DNA of 64,000 nucleotides from positions 58,079 through 122,078 of the forward strand of contig WOGZ01000080.1 of assembly GCA_009733775.1 (NCBI GenBank), written 5' to 3'. The position numbers and the translations under genes are program-made. The notes below the pieces were generated by a model. The model was given only the letters and a program-made list of their open reading frames with translations, was not told the DNA's origin and did no database searches. Within the stretch, counting starts at the first letter, position 1, and each line of letters starts with the position of its first letter. This stretch comes from Alectoria sarmentosa (taxonomy: Eukaryota; Ascomycota; Lecanoromycetes; Lecanorales; Parmeliaceae). Shown piece by piece: positions 12,150 to 22,900 of this stretch.

Positions 12150-14200
12150 GTCATTAAAATTATTATTAAAATTATTTTAACGGCTTTTATCAAAAAATTA
12201 ACCGCATTTCGCTTTAATATAATAATGCTTTTTATAATAAATGCAATATTTGACGAACTTTTAAATAATTCTATTATTGACATCAAATATAATATTTTTT
12301 TAAGATTTAATAATAATAATATATTTTAAAATTGAAATTGAAGCAATAAAGCGAAAGAGGCGTTGAATAACGAACGTAAAGATAAATTTTTAACGTTCAA
12401 AGAAAAAATTGATCATAATTTAAATAAATCAAATAATAATGTATTTTAATAAATAAATTATCTCGATATTGATATCATTTATAAATTTATGATTTTGAAT
12501 ATAATAAGTGAAATAAACGTTATTCGCTTTATTTAAATTTATATAAAAAAAAACTAAGAAAATTAATTTTTAATCTCAATTTAAACGATAAATTAATAAT
12601 GTTATTATAAATGCTCTTAAAACGAGCGACAAAATCAATTGCATTTTTATATTAATCAAGATTTAATTTAAGCAATTAACGATATAAATCATTAAACATA
12701 TCGAAATCTTTAAATTTATTATCTTTATAAATAACATTTTATAAAACGTGCGCATTAATTTCGTCTTTATGATTTATAAATAAATTATTTTCAAAACGAT
12801 TCTTGATGATATTAATGTAAAGTTTATGTTTCAAATTTTATTTAATTCGTTTCTTTTCGACAATATCGATTATTATCATAAATTCGTTAAATAAAATATT
12901 TTCAAAAATGATAAATATAATAAAAGTCTCATTTTGTTTCATTTTAATGAATTTGATAAAACGTTACGACGTAAAAAATTGTTATATCTCTCAAAATCAT
13001 ATTTAAAAGTCTTTGAATTTTTCAAACTTTTTAATATGAAGCGAAAGATCATTATTGAATTTCACGTTAACGATTTTTTCGAACATAATAATTTCGATAT
13101 GTTATTAAAAATACGAAGAATTTGAGTGCTGATAAAAAGATTAAATTTAATAAATTGAATAATAATTTTAAAGAGATTTTCATTATTAATTGATTCGAAA
13201 AAAGATTCGCGAATAAAAATATCGAGAATTATAATATTATTAAATAAATAAATAAATACGTAATCGCGTCCTTTGTTTTTCGAACGCGTTTTAAATTAAT
13301 AATAAATTTTATTTAATATTTGATTATAAAGAGAGAAATCGCGTTCGAAAATGCGTTTTATCGATCGAGCTTTTTTAAATTAAGCTCGAAATTTTTTTCA
13401 AAAAATATTTAAAAATATGAAAAGTTTGAAAATGCGAAAACGTTTAAATTTGTTTTAATTTATAAAAAAAGAAGGATAATGTTCAAAACGTTTAAATTTG
13501 TCTCGACAAAAAGTGTGATTAATAAATATAATTAAATCTTCTAATGCTTGAAAATCAAAATCAAAAAAAATCAAAAATCTTTTATATTCTTTTTTAATCA
13601 TAATTAACATTAAAATCGTTAATATAATAACGATCGTTAATATAACAAAAGTCGTGATTTATAACGAAATATTCGTTATCATAAACGATTCGTTATCGCT
13701 ATTGATTTTAATTTGATGTTTTATTAAAAGTAATTTGACAATTAATATCATAATAATCGTCGTTTAAGAGCAGAGTTTATAATATGTTGCAACTTCTTTT
13801 TTATTTCATAAATAATAAAATGACATTATTTAATAACGTTTAATCGATTAATTGAAAAATGCGCGTTTAGATTAATTCAATCTTAATTCTTTTATTCTTT
13901 AAATAAGAAATTAAGATGCAATTTATAAAATTAAACGATTTTTTAGAAAATTATTCGATTATTGCGTTATGAATATAACTCATCGCTCAAAGATTGAAAT
14001 TAATAAATAATTAATCGTATTCTTTAAAAGCGAATTGCAATCAACGCTTCACGATTTATTATTTGCGATTATCACATAAATAAATAATTGAATTAAATCA
14101 AATATTATTCAAAGCACGATTTATTAACAAAAATGATTATATGTGATAAATAAATTTGATTGCGTAATTATCGCAAAGTGAATGATTGTTTTATCACTTA
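12150..14200 (-). pseudogene. copia gag remnant with CCHC zinc knuckle (copy 2)
   Basis: The minus-strand frame around 12250-12205 reads KYCIYYKKHYYIKAKC. This is a C-x2-C-x4-H-x4-C knuckle in which the second Cys and the His have become Tyr, changes that follow from G-to-A on this strand. An Asn/Asp-rich tail (NNDNNDNDN type) follows. The same block occurs in copy 3 near 59510-59450. Upstream sequence to the 5' LTR is gag and leader, too eroded to delimit. Confidence 0.65.
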
Positions 14201-14328
14201 AATTTTGACATTATGATTTAACTCTTAAAGACTTTTCCCTATACGCTTAATTAATGAATTAATTTAATTCATAAATGATAAATAAATAATTAATTAAACG
14301 AATGCTTTACGATTTCGAACTTATAATC

Positions 14329-14463
14329 TATTAAAAATAAATGAAACATTTAATTAATTGAATAATCTGTAACAGAGCATTTAAATACAAAATGTGTCAA
14401 GCCTCGACAAACCTTTCTTGTCTCGGCAAACCTTCCATGTTTGATAACTAACACATTTCAACA
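14329..14463 (-). repeat. 5' LTR of copia C copy 2
   Basis: 135 bp, the same length as the 3' LTR. The outer end TGTTGAAATGTG lies at 14463 and the inner end (TTTTTAATA, RIP form of CTTTCAACA) at 14329. The two LTRs differ by many C/T and G/A changes, so the inner half is more heavily mutated. Confidence 0.9.
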
Positions 14464-14663
14464 AATTTGTCTATCTTAACTGGTTAGTGGAAACGAAATA
14501 TATATATTAAGTTTCTAAAAATAGATTGTAATTACCTAGTCCTAAAATAGAAATAATTTGAACTTAATTTTGAATTCAGAGATCGTCTTAAAACTAGGAG
14601 ATTCCCCTAAGGTAATTAAATCAAATGAAATGAATTTTCAAGTCTAAAAGTTACTCTAAGGTA
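14464..14663. other. border of gene island with two TACCTTA-type ends
   Basis: Between the copia LTR and the gene island lie two rightward ends of the TACCTTA family: ATTCCCCTAAGGTA ending at 14614 and GTTACTCTAAGGTA ending at 14663. A leftward end-like TTACCTAGTCC is at 14532. They may delimit a small element (14532-14614) and the right half of the element begun at 6771. The sequence is not heavily RIP-mutated. Confidence 0.4.
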
Positions 14664-15158
14664 GCATTCTCTACAATGAAAGCTCTACCGAAGAAGAAAT
14701 GGGTAACGAAATTGAATCTTTATATGGTCTCTGTAAACGCGCTGTGGAAAGTCTTTCCCTAGAAGCGCTGGTCATCAAGATATCAAGTGATTTGGTTGCT
14801 CCAGCGCCAGGATATGTGAGCACGTGGCAGGAAACTCGAAGTCGGAGAAGTCTCCGAAGTAGCCTAACTTTTGACTTCGATGCTGTTTTATCAGATCTGC
14901 GATTTTATTCTGAATAGACAGTCAAAGGTCATAATTAGTGAAGCCTCTTGATTAAGAGGAACTCCCCCTTGCTTGACAATGAGTTCATTACTTCTTACAG
15001 AAATCTTATGCAATTGAAGCACTCTTTCTGGCTGTACGTTGCCATGCTGCGTAAGGGCTGATGCAGCTCCAGCGACACCAAATAATGATCTGAATAACAC
15101 CTGCCCATGCTCGGTTGGATAATTGCAACAAAAAATGCGAGATTCGAGACATTGATAT
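14664..15158. other. gene-island sequence downstream of RSM10, no recognised gene
   Basis: Balanced base composition. An open frame of 72 codons on plus (14699-14917) and one of 91 codons on minus (14891-15166, overlapping the RSM10 stop) resemble no family I know. The most economical reading is the 3' UTR and downstream region of RSM10. Confidence 0.4.
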
Positions 15159-16245
15159 TCAGGCAATGCTCGGCGGCGTATCCCCCGTTCGCTGGAAGGC
15201 TTCGCCCCTCATCATCTCAAAGGCTCTCTCGGAAGTCTCAAGAGTTTTTCGCCGACCGAAGTGCGCCCATTTGGGTTCCATCGCCTGCTTCAAGTTCTCC
15301 AGACTAACATCCATGGATTTCCCTACCCCTAGAAGTGATTTAGCATTAGGACCACTTGGGGGGAGCAACAACACCTACCAAGCTTATCATGTTGCCAAAC
15401 ATTGGCCTTCATACCAACGCCGTAATATGCATGTCTCCTCAAGAAGGCTAGCCACACCTCCACGGTTTCTGGATGCCCATCTTGTATCTGAATCAGCCGC
15501 CGAAGGGTGATCCTTTCGAAATTCTCTTGGCTTTTCTTGAAGATGAAATTACTCCGAGGCACTGTCCACCGTTCAGTGATGCGCGGCAAAGGAATCGGTC
15601 CAGCAGCAGGCAAATTAAGATAATAGGCAGCCCGAAGAGCAAATTCGGCAAAAAATTCCACGTTTCGCACACTGTAAGACCGCAGCTGTAGATCGCAGGT
15701 GGGTACGCCATATTGTGCGCGCCGTTTCAAGGGTTTCAGATAGAGAGCCTGAACACTTCGAGGCAGACGTGGGTTGTCACGTTGCTTTGGAGGCATATAT
15801 CCCTGAGGCTGTTCTCTGGGAGTAGTGTGTACCATGTGGGCATCTGCGCTATTTCCTTCACCAAGTTGCCTTGTAGATGCACTGGAAGTGGCTCAGTCGA
15901 TGCAGTTCCTTTTCTAGAAGGTTTTGCTCACTCTACGGATTGGGTTGGCAGTGATTGAAGCGGCGCAGGCATTGCCGGCCTGCGACACATGTTATCGTGA
16001 GCATTGAGACAAATATGGAGTTGATGGATCACTAACAGATTCCTGATATGCAATTCCATGTCTTCTTGCAATCCGCGTCTTGTTGTTGTCGAGAACCTGG
16101 CTCTCGCGGACTGCGTTCCCAGAGAACTCTTGCATTGATCTCGTCTCTTGGAATTTGACATTGCCATGGTCCGCACTTGGGTATGGCCCAAAAGGTAGGC
16201 CGCCTCGCATAGGGGAATGCGTGCACAAGCCCACGAGGACGCCAT
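15159..16245 (-). CDS. RSM10: mitochondrial small-subunit ribosomal protein uS10m (Rsm10)
   Basis: Component of the mitochondrial ribosome small subunit, made in the cytosol and imported. Four exons can be joined in frame: 16245-16037, 15979-15932, 15881-15379 and 15328-15159. The three introns, 57, 50 and 50 nt, start GTTAGT, GTGAGC and GTAGGT and end CAG, CAG and TAG. The product is about 309 aa. The core, about residues 120-225, carries the fungal S10m blocks YGVPTCDLQLRSYS, FFAEFALRAAYYL, PLPRITERWTVPRSNFIFKK, ENFERITLRRLI and HAYYGVGMKANVW. The C-terminal exon encodes a WAHFGRRKTLETSE block. The N-terminal exon holds an Arg/Ser/Thr-rich stretch (ARARFSTTTRR) fitting a mitochondrial presequence. 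The ATG at 16245 is chosen for the short leader. An in-frame ATG at 16401 and another intron layout in the first two exons remain possible. The last two exons are very secure. Confidence 0.9.
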
Positions 16246-16690
16246 GTTACCTAAGCTTCGCTCAATTCTCGATTGCGATCGAAGGCTTTCCCTTCGCAGC
16301 CGTCTTGTGAGTGATGAATTGAGAAGTTTACAAGATTGCGGACAAGGTGCCCGTTTGAACTCAGATTGAGAACAGACCTCCTCGATGTGACTGCATAGCA
16401 AAAGTGCTATGCTGTAAAGACAGAGTAACCTTGACGTAGAAAAAAATTCACGTCCTTTATGCAGAAATTAATTGCTTTCTTATTTATTTGAATAAGGCTG
16501 AAACTAGCGTGTACCTGGACTTGTCCAGAAACATCTGATGTACGGAAGAAGATAGCTACCAAGAGTCGTTTATTATTGTTTTCCTTTTTTTCTTTGTTTC
16601 TGTTAAAAAATTCAAGATAATATATTCTCAAAATAACGTATAAATTGCGCGCGTAAAATTCAAAATGATTTGTGATCAAAGTCAAAATAG
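16246..16690. promoter_or_regulatory. presumed RSM10 5' region
   Basis: Non-repetitive sequence upstream of RSM10, becoming steadily more AT-rich toward 16690. A 92-codon minus frame (16407-16685) has no recognisable features. No defined promoter motif can be assigned. Confidence 0.35.
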
Positions 16691-17265
16691 ATTTATATTA
16701 ATAATATATTTATATTATTAAAACAAGTTAAGATTTATGAATTAAATTTATAATACTCAAGGCAAATGAAGGCGAAACGAATTTAAGTAACGTCGGTCAA
16801 TCGAACTCTGCTTGCTTTTTATGTGTATATAATTTATTTTTATTGTTATATAAAAAGCATCTGCTTAATAATTTTATTTTTAATATATTTAATCGAATAA
16901 CTCGATTGTATTCTCGATAGATCGTTTAAAATTATAATAAATAAATCGATTTTATTAATAATTTAGCTTAAAGTTATATATAATTAATAATAAATAAAGA
17001 TCTTCGATTGTAAACATAAATCGATTTGTTATAAAAATTGATTTTGCGATTTATTAATCGTTATATTAAAGATTAAACGAATTAAATATTAAATTTATCG
17101 AAAAGAAATATATAAACTATTCGAATCGGGCGGAGCAAAAGATATACGTGATATATAATAACGTTTATCGTTATATTCGCTTTTAAAAATGCGATAATCG
17201 AATATCTTAAATTTAATATATTTGATTTATAAACGTGTTTCATTAAGGTAGTTACAAATTCATTC
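16690..17265. other. AT-rich, RIP-like strip inside the gene island
   Basis: About 0.6 kb with the same base composition as the transposon tracts, set between RSM10 and the 3' side of MSW1. It contains a 63-codon minus frame (17082-17273) that I do not recognise. The right end has CATTAAGGTA (about 17247-17256), reminiscent of the TACCTTA-family end. It is probably a small decayed insertion, but no family can be named. Confidence 0.4.
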
Positions 17266-17948
17266 ATTCCCACTTACGTTTGTGCTTTGCCCTATCACTA
17301 AGTGCATGGTATGGCTTATGGGGAAAGTGTCTACAGTCTTTGAAGAAGCGCCCAATCATCACTTGCATCGCGAACTAACCCCTTGTTTGATCTTGATTAT
17401 AGGCAGTTCAAATATGACAAGGCTAGTATCGAGAACAATTAAGGTTCGTTCGTCTAAAAAGCGGTTCTTTTCTCACCGCTGCGCCATGTTTCAGAGTGCT
17501 GAACCAAAGAACGACAAGTTGGGTCTTAGGTCCAGGGCGCAGCGGCTTGGGAACGATCAATTCCCAGTCGATGAAAGAACCCGGGTTCGCCGGATGGCAA
17601 ATCAGCAGCAGTCACGAGCATGATCAGTGAGATCACCCAAGTACTGTTGTTTTGCAGCGGCTGAACGGACCACAACGCGAGCTGCATAAAATGTTAACAG
17701 TGCACCGTTTAAAGCCGCCTTGTCAATTTTACATTGTTGTCCACGTCTCTCACCAGATGGGAGTGCTTCACCAACTTCAGAGCTGAGTCTCAACTGGGAG
17801 CCGGTGTTGTTAGCGAAGCTCTGCGGTATCTTAATACTTGTACTCGACAATGATTTGGTAGGAGCTCAGTGATTTGACCGAGACATTGATCTCCTGCACG
17901 TAGGTAACCTGCTGCATGCCCTCTTAAGCGTCCTGCCTAAAGACTCTT
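17266..17948. other. balanced-composition sequence downstream of MSW1, no recognised gene
   Basis: Open frames of 113 codons on plus (17282-17623) and 82 codons on minus (17602-17850) overlap each other and resemble nothing I know. No splice-compatible continuation of a known family was found. Part of it is probably MSW1 3' UTR. Confidence 0.35.
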
Positions 17949-19361
17949 TTACGCTCTTCCTGCACGTTCTAAGCCTATTACTTGCCGTACTGCAGCCATT
18001 GTCTTGTCCGCTTGCCGTCGTGCCTTGGTTGAGCCCTCGGTGGCAATATCGTCCAGATAGTGAGTCTCATCATTATTAATGATTCTATTGTATTTGTCTC
18101 GAGTGCTGGCTAAGCTTTCGGAAATAGCTCTGGTTGCCGTTGCTTTGAACTGTCGCATGCTCAAAGACTTGCAAGCTTGAGCGAGCTCCTCAGCTGTTCT
18201 GCCTTCTCCATCAAGGTATGACATTATGGCCAAAAGATTCGAAACACCCGGCCGATGTTCTGGATCAAATGACACACCTGTAATTGAATCTGTCAGTGCA
18301 AGCCTGATTTTGTCACCAATGATTTCTGTGCCATCATTTATTTGGATCCGTGAGCGAAAGTCCTGGTGGGATTTTGACATTTTGAGACGTGGCTCTTTCA
18401 GCGACATGACACGTTTCGCAGATGCTGAGAAAGTTTAGAAGAATATTAAATCAGACAGAGACGATCAGTGGCCTGACTCACATAAGACGGTTTGTGGTTT
18501 CACGAGTATTTCTCCATGGACAGTATTGAACTGATCAGCGCATTGCCGCGCAAACTCCAAATGCTGCGCTTGGTCCTCTCCTACTGGGACATGAGTAGCG
18601 CTGGAAAAGTGAGCGAAGAAAGGCTTGAGCAAGGTAGAAGCCATACCCGTAGAGCAGAATATCCGCGGCCTGCAGCACAGGATAGGAGAAGAGTCCCAGT
18701 TTTAGTTTTGCTTTTGCACTCGTAGAGTCCAGCGCAGACACTTCATCTGACAGGGCGAGCTTGCTCTGTAGATGGTCAGTCAAACCGGATCGATGATCTT
18801 TCTAGGTTTCGCTCCCGTCTTTACACACCTTCCACTGTGTCATGCGAGAAAGGTATCCCACAGAGGCTGTACAGCTCAATATCCACATCAACTCCGTGTG
18901 CTCCGGAACCTGCAACTCTTCAGCATGTATATTCCGATGAGCATTGCTGTCGAATCATGAAACCATACTGCAGATTGATAGAAGATGATAGATCGCTCGG
19001 GATCCAAGCCGACGGCCAAGAGGGTCGCCAACGTCTCTCGTTTCCATCTCCGTAGCTGATCTGCATCCTGGTTGATCGTGATAGCATGCAAGTCAACGAT
19101 GGAGTACAGCAACTTAGTGGAAGGCGACGCTTCATTTTGCAGTCGAGCCCATTGCTGCAAAGCACCTAGATAGTTCCCCAGGTGAGGAACACCCGTAGGC
19201 TGAATGCCGGAGAATATTACGTGGGCTTTGGTGGACGATGTGTGCAGCCGCTGGCTGCGTCGATTGACCCCGCTTGTGACATGCGTCGAAGTCGATTTCC
19301 AAGGGCACTTACGCTGCTGGTAACATCCAATTCGAGGATGCCGCCGGACACCAAATCGCAT
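17949..19361 (-). CDS. MSW1: mitochondrial tryptophanyl-tRNA synthetase (class I)
   Basis: Charges mitochondrial tRNA-Trp with tryptophan using ATP. Five exons join in frame: 19361-18969, 18909-18829, 18765-18647, 18600-18482 and 18424-17949. The four introns (59, 63, 46 and 57 nt) start GTATGG, GTGTGT, GTATGG and GTGAGT, and all end CAG, with plausible branch sites such as GCTCAC. The product is about 395 aa, close to the usual size. The HIGH-type signature PTGVPHLGNYLG is near residue 60. Across splice junctions the family blocks QSAVPEHTELMW, MTQWKSKL, SYPVLQAADILLYGATHVP and VGEDQAQHLEFAR read through, followed by the KMSKS loop (EPRLKMSKSH) at the start of exon 5. The first 50 residues have many Arg/Lys and no acidic residue, as expected of a mitochondrial presequence, which supports the ATG at 19361. 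A GTAAGT near 19315 is not needed: splicing there breaks the frame. Confidence 0.95.
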
Positions 19362-19396
19362 TGCTGGTATTCAGAATACATGCACGTCCTCGGTCT

Positions 19397-19694
19397 GTTT
19401 GCTGATGGTATTGAATGGTATTGAGGTTCGATTCCTCATGGCGCTGGTACAATGGTGTAGCTGTTTTTTATTTTCTGGCAGCGCCATTACCTCGAGTTGC
19501 CGTAGTTTCCCCGGAGATTCAGGGTTCGATTCCCGATCTGATCTGGCTTAAGTGCAGCAGCAGTGCGTTTGAATGGTTCGTCTCGCGGGGGCTCGCCCTC
19601 GTTGCGAGGGTCGTGTTTGCTGATGATATTTGATGGTATTGAGGTTCGATTCTTAATGGCGCTGGTACAATGGTGTAGCTGTTTCTTATTTTCT
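19397..19694 (+). repeat. 80-bp direct repeat with tRNA-like A and B boxes
   Basis: Two 80-bp units, 19397-19476 and 19615-19694, lie 218 bp apart and differ at only a few positions. Each contains TGAGGTTCGATTC, matching the Pol III B box and, in unit 1, a perfect 5-bp T-stem (TGAGG/CCTCA) around TTCGATT. Each then has TGGCGCT and TGGTACAATGG, which fits the A-box consensus. An AGCGCCA complementary to TGGCGCT is at about 19480. A third GGTTCGATTCC lies at about 19526. The box order B then A within a unit, and the failure to fold a full cloverleaf, argue against a standard tRNA gene. A decayed tRNA or tRNA-derived SINE is possible. Confidence 0.6.
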
Positions 19695-19930
19695 ATGTCT
19701 ATGCGACGAGAATACTCGCTTCGCCGAAAAGCCTATCCTCTTAGCGGTCTAGTCGTAAAAGGCTAGCTTCACACGTAGGAAGCTTTAAGTGCCAAATTCA
19801 AGGCCTGGACATAAGTCATTAAAATCCGAGGTTTAACCGATCATTGCTCGCATTCCCCAAGATTTGCCTTAGTTCTCAGATGTTGATTTGTAAGTTGTTT
19901 ATTTTATTGAAATTATGTAAGTTCTTAGAA
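19695..19930. other. island edge upstream of MSW1, nothing recognised
   Basis: Balanced sequence leading into the AT-rich LINE tract near 19930. No open frame or motif of note. Confidence 0.4.
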
Positions 19931-22900
19931 CGAAGGTACCCCTTTAACGAAATCTATAAAAAATCGAACTTATAAATCGCTCCGCCCTATTATTTTTCGA
20001 GATAATTATACATTAAATTTTATTTTAAGAAAAATCGTTTCATTTATTTAAAGAAATCTCAAATTATTTAATTTATTTAAATATTAAAGCACGTTTAATC
20101 ATTTCATTTATATTATTAATTTCGTTTAAATCGCCTTAAGTTATTTCGTTGAAATTTTTCACGTCGTCGAATTTTATAATATATTTTATATTATTATCAT
20201 AAATATCATCTTTATAATCGATAAAATATATAAAAAAAAATCGAATCTTTAATAATTAAAAAGATTTTTTTCACAGCTTTTTAAAGATCTCGAAATTATA
20301 ATCTTTATTTCGATATTTTTTATAAGTGTAGAAAATACGATTTATAAAAATATATTTTCAAATTAATATTTTATAATAATTTCGAATAATTATTGAATTT
20401 TAATATTTAATCGATTTTTCGAAATTATAAAAAAGGTGACATTTTTATAAAGTTTATATAATAATTTAATAGAAGATATTTTATCGTTATTTAAAGATAT
20501 TTCTCAAATTCGAATTGAGAATTATAAAAACGATCATTTTATTAATTATTCAAATTTCGAATGCGAATCGTTTAAAAAGAAAAGATTAAATTAATTCAAA
20601 TTCTTTTTAATAATCTTTAAAATAATGCATTTTGTTTATATGAAAAAGATTAATTTACATTATGTATAAAACATCGTTATTATAAATATAAAATTTAAAT
20701 CAAATTCGATTTCGTGCGTATTTTTTTATATAAGAATCCTTATAGCAAATTCTTAATTTTCAAAATTTTAAACTTATTTTAAATTATTATTTATATTCTT
20801 TTTTTTTCGATAAATGATTTATCGAATTTATTTCGAAATGCGAATATTAATCTTTGAACTTTTTTATTAAAATTAATGTCTCGAAATTTATTATCAAATA
20901 AATAACGATAAATTTAATAAAAATTGATATTTTCAAAAAAAATCAATCGGTTTATGTTTTTTATAAAATATTTATTTTTTTAACTTTAATTGAAATTTCA
21001 AAAGTGTTATTTTGAAAATATGAAATATTATGTTTTAAAAATATAATTCGAAATTTATCGTTTTATCGTATTTTATATTATAATCATTAAAGAAAAAGTG
21101 ATGAAATTAAAGAAAATTATAAACTGTTAACGTATTGAATTTTAAATATTATTAAACATTTTAATGTCGCGTTTTTATGACTTTATTCACATTATTGAAT
21201 TGAATTTTTTGATATCCTTAAAATTTAATATTATATAAAAATAATTAACAATTTCATTATTGTTAATAAGAGACGAAAATAAATCATTTTCATTTTATTT
21301 TATATTCTTTTTCAATTTTGTTATAATAATAATAAAAATTTTAAAACATAATTAATTTAACGTATAAAATGCAATAATTATAAATTAATTATCGTTATAA
21401 CGTATATCGAACTTGCATTTTTAAATTTAATGTATATTACAAAAACATCTTTAATGAATTGAATTCACATAATATTAAAATTATTAATAATTGTATTAAT
21501 CGTGACTATCGTGTTAACATTTATAATAAAATATAAATTAATATCTTCAATTTCATTTTTATTTATAAAATAATAAAAATGTAAATTTTAAATTATATTT
21601 CGAATTTTGTTATTTTATATCAATTTATAATATTTCTTATTTAACTCATTTTTAATCTTAATCGATATTTTTAAAAAGCGAAAAACGTATTTAAATAAAG
21701 ACATCATAAAGATATTAACAATTATGATTTTATTTTTTATTAATAAATGATATTCAATTTATGCTCTCGTTAACGTCTTAATCTTTATTAACATTTTTAT
21801 TTAAAATATATTAAATTGATATCTTATTATAATATTCATAAAAATATTCAAATGTTTATAAAAGTTATTCGAGAATATTTTCTTGGCGTTTTTAAATCGA
21901 ATTCGAATTATCTTTTTAATATATAAGATATATAATTTTGTTCAATTAATTTTTGCATTTATGATTTTATAATAAATCTCGAAAATCGTTATTAACGCGT
22001 CGATTTCGATTTGTGTTTAAATAATAATTATTATATTATTCGCATATGTAATTATTTTCAATTACGCGATTTTCATTTTGATTTTTAATATAAATGAATT
22101 TAAAGTTATATAATGTATAAGATTTTCGATAACGATCACGAAAAGAATATAATTTAATAAATCTTTTTAATGTATATTATATTGAATTCATAATTTTTTT
22201 TTAAAATGATTATTAACAAAAAATTTGATCTTTGCGTTTCGATAGAGAAAGTGAATTTTTTTTTTTTGATATCTCAAATTTAATTAATGTCGCAAAAAGA
22301 AATTTATGATTGATTTTATTATACGTCTTTTTTTAATTTAGTAAGATAATTGTTATCTTAATCTCGATCTTCGTCTCGTAAGCTTTATTATAATTTTATA
22401 TTTAATTATCAAATTTTGAATAATTTTAATATTGTCATTAATAAGTTTTTTAAATAAAAAGATTAATTGATATAGATTAATAACCTTTTTTAAAAACGCG
22501 GTCAATCTTTATATTAATATATTTATAAATAATCTATAATTTATATTCATTATAAATAAAAACCGATAATTTGAAATATTTATTTGTTTTTCTTTATTTT
22601 TGAATGAGAAAATGAAAATATCATTTATTTAACATTTTAATAACGTTTTTTTATTTTAAATCTCATTGAAAAATCTCGTTAACGTTTATATAATTGTCGA
22701 GAAATTATTCTTTTATTTTTTATGTCATATAAATGTCTTATAATATTCGTTAAATAAATCCATTTTTTCGAATAATGATTTTAACGTCGCTCGACGAATA
22801 ACGATTTCAATTTTTATAATAATATCGATTTTCTCAATCTTAATATCGCTTTTAACGATATTTTTTTTATAATATAATTCAATATTTATTTTTTAATTTT

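Larger units (their letters stand above)
7271..14463 (-). mobile_element. full-length Ty1/copia retrotransposon, family C, copy 2
   Basis: This element is about 7.2 kb and flanked by two 135-bp LTRs. Minus-strand order from high to low coordinates: 5' LTR (14329-14463), primer-binding area next to it (GATTATAAGTTCGAAATCG just below 14329), gag with a zinc knuckle near 12250-12205, then integrase, reverse transcriptase (YVNN at 9517-9528) and RNase H (to about 8547). A roughly 1.1-kb non-coding 3' region and the 3' LTR follow. All frames contain RIP-type stops. The flanking 5-mers (GATTA left, AATTT right) do not match, so no target duplication can be shown. Its 5' LTR directly borders the gene island. 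Confidence 0.9.

Noticed and set aside
15107..15510. Plus-strand open frames of 66 and 131 codons over RSM10
   Set aside because: They are opposite-strand shadows of the RSM10 exons, whose protein is clearly conserved.
17430..17510. Possible tRNA on the minus strand (TGGCGCAGCGG resembles an A box)
   Set aside because: No matching B box at the right distance, no acceptor-stem pairing, and a T-run where the anticodon arm should be.
17282..17850. Extra protein gene between RSM10 and MSW1
   Set aside because: Frames on both strands overlap, lack recognisable domains and show no splice-compatible continuation.
19437..19550. Intron-containing tRNA gene from the A box at 19444 to the GGTTCGATTCC at 19526
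   Set aside because: Acceptor and T-stem do not pair for this combination. Kept only as a tRNA-like repeat.
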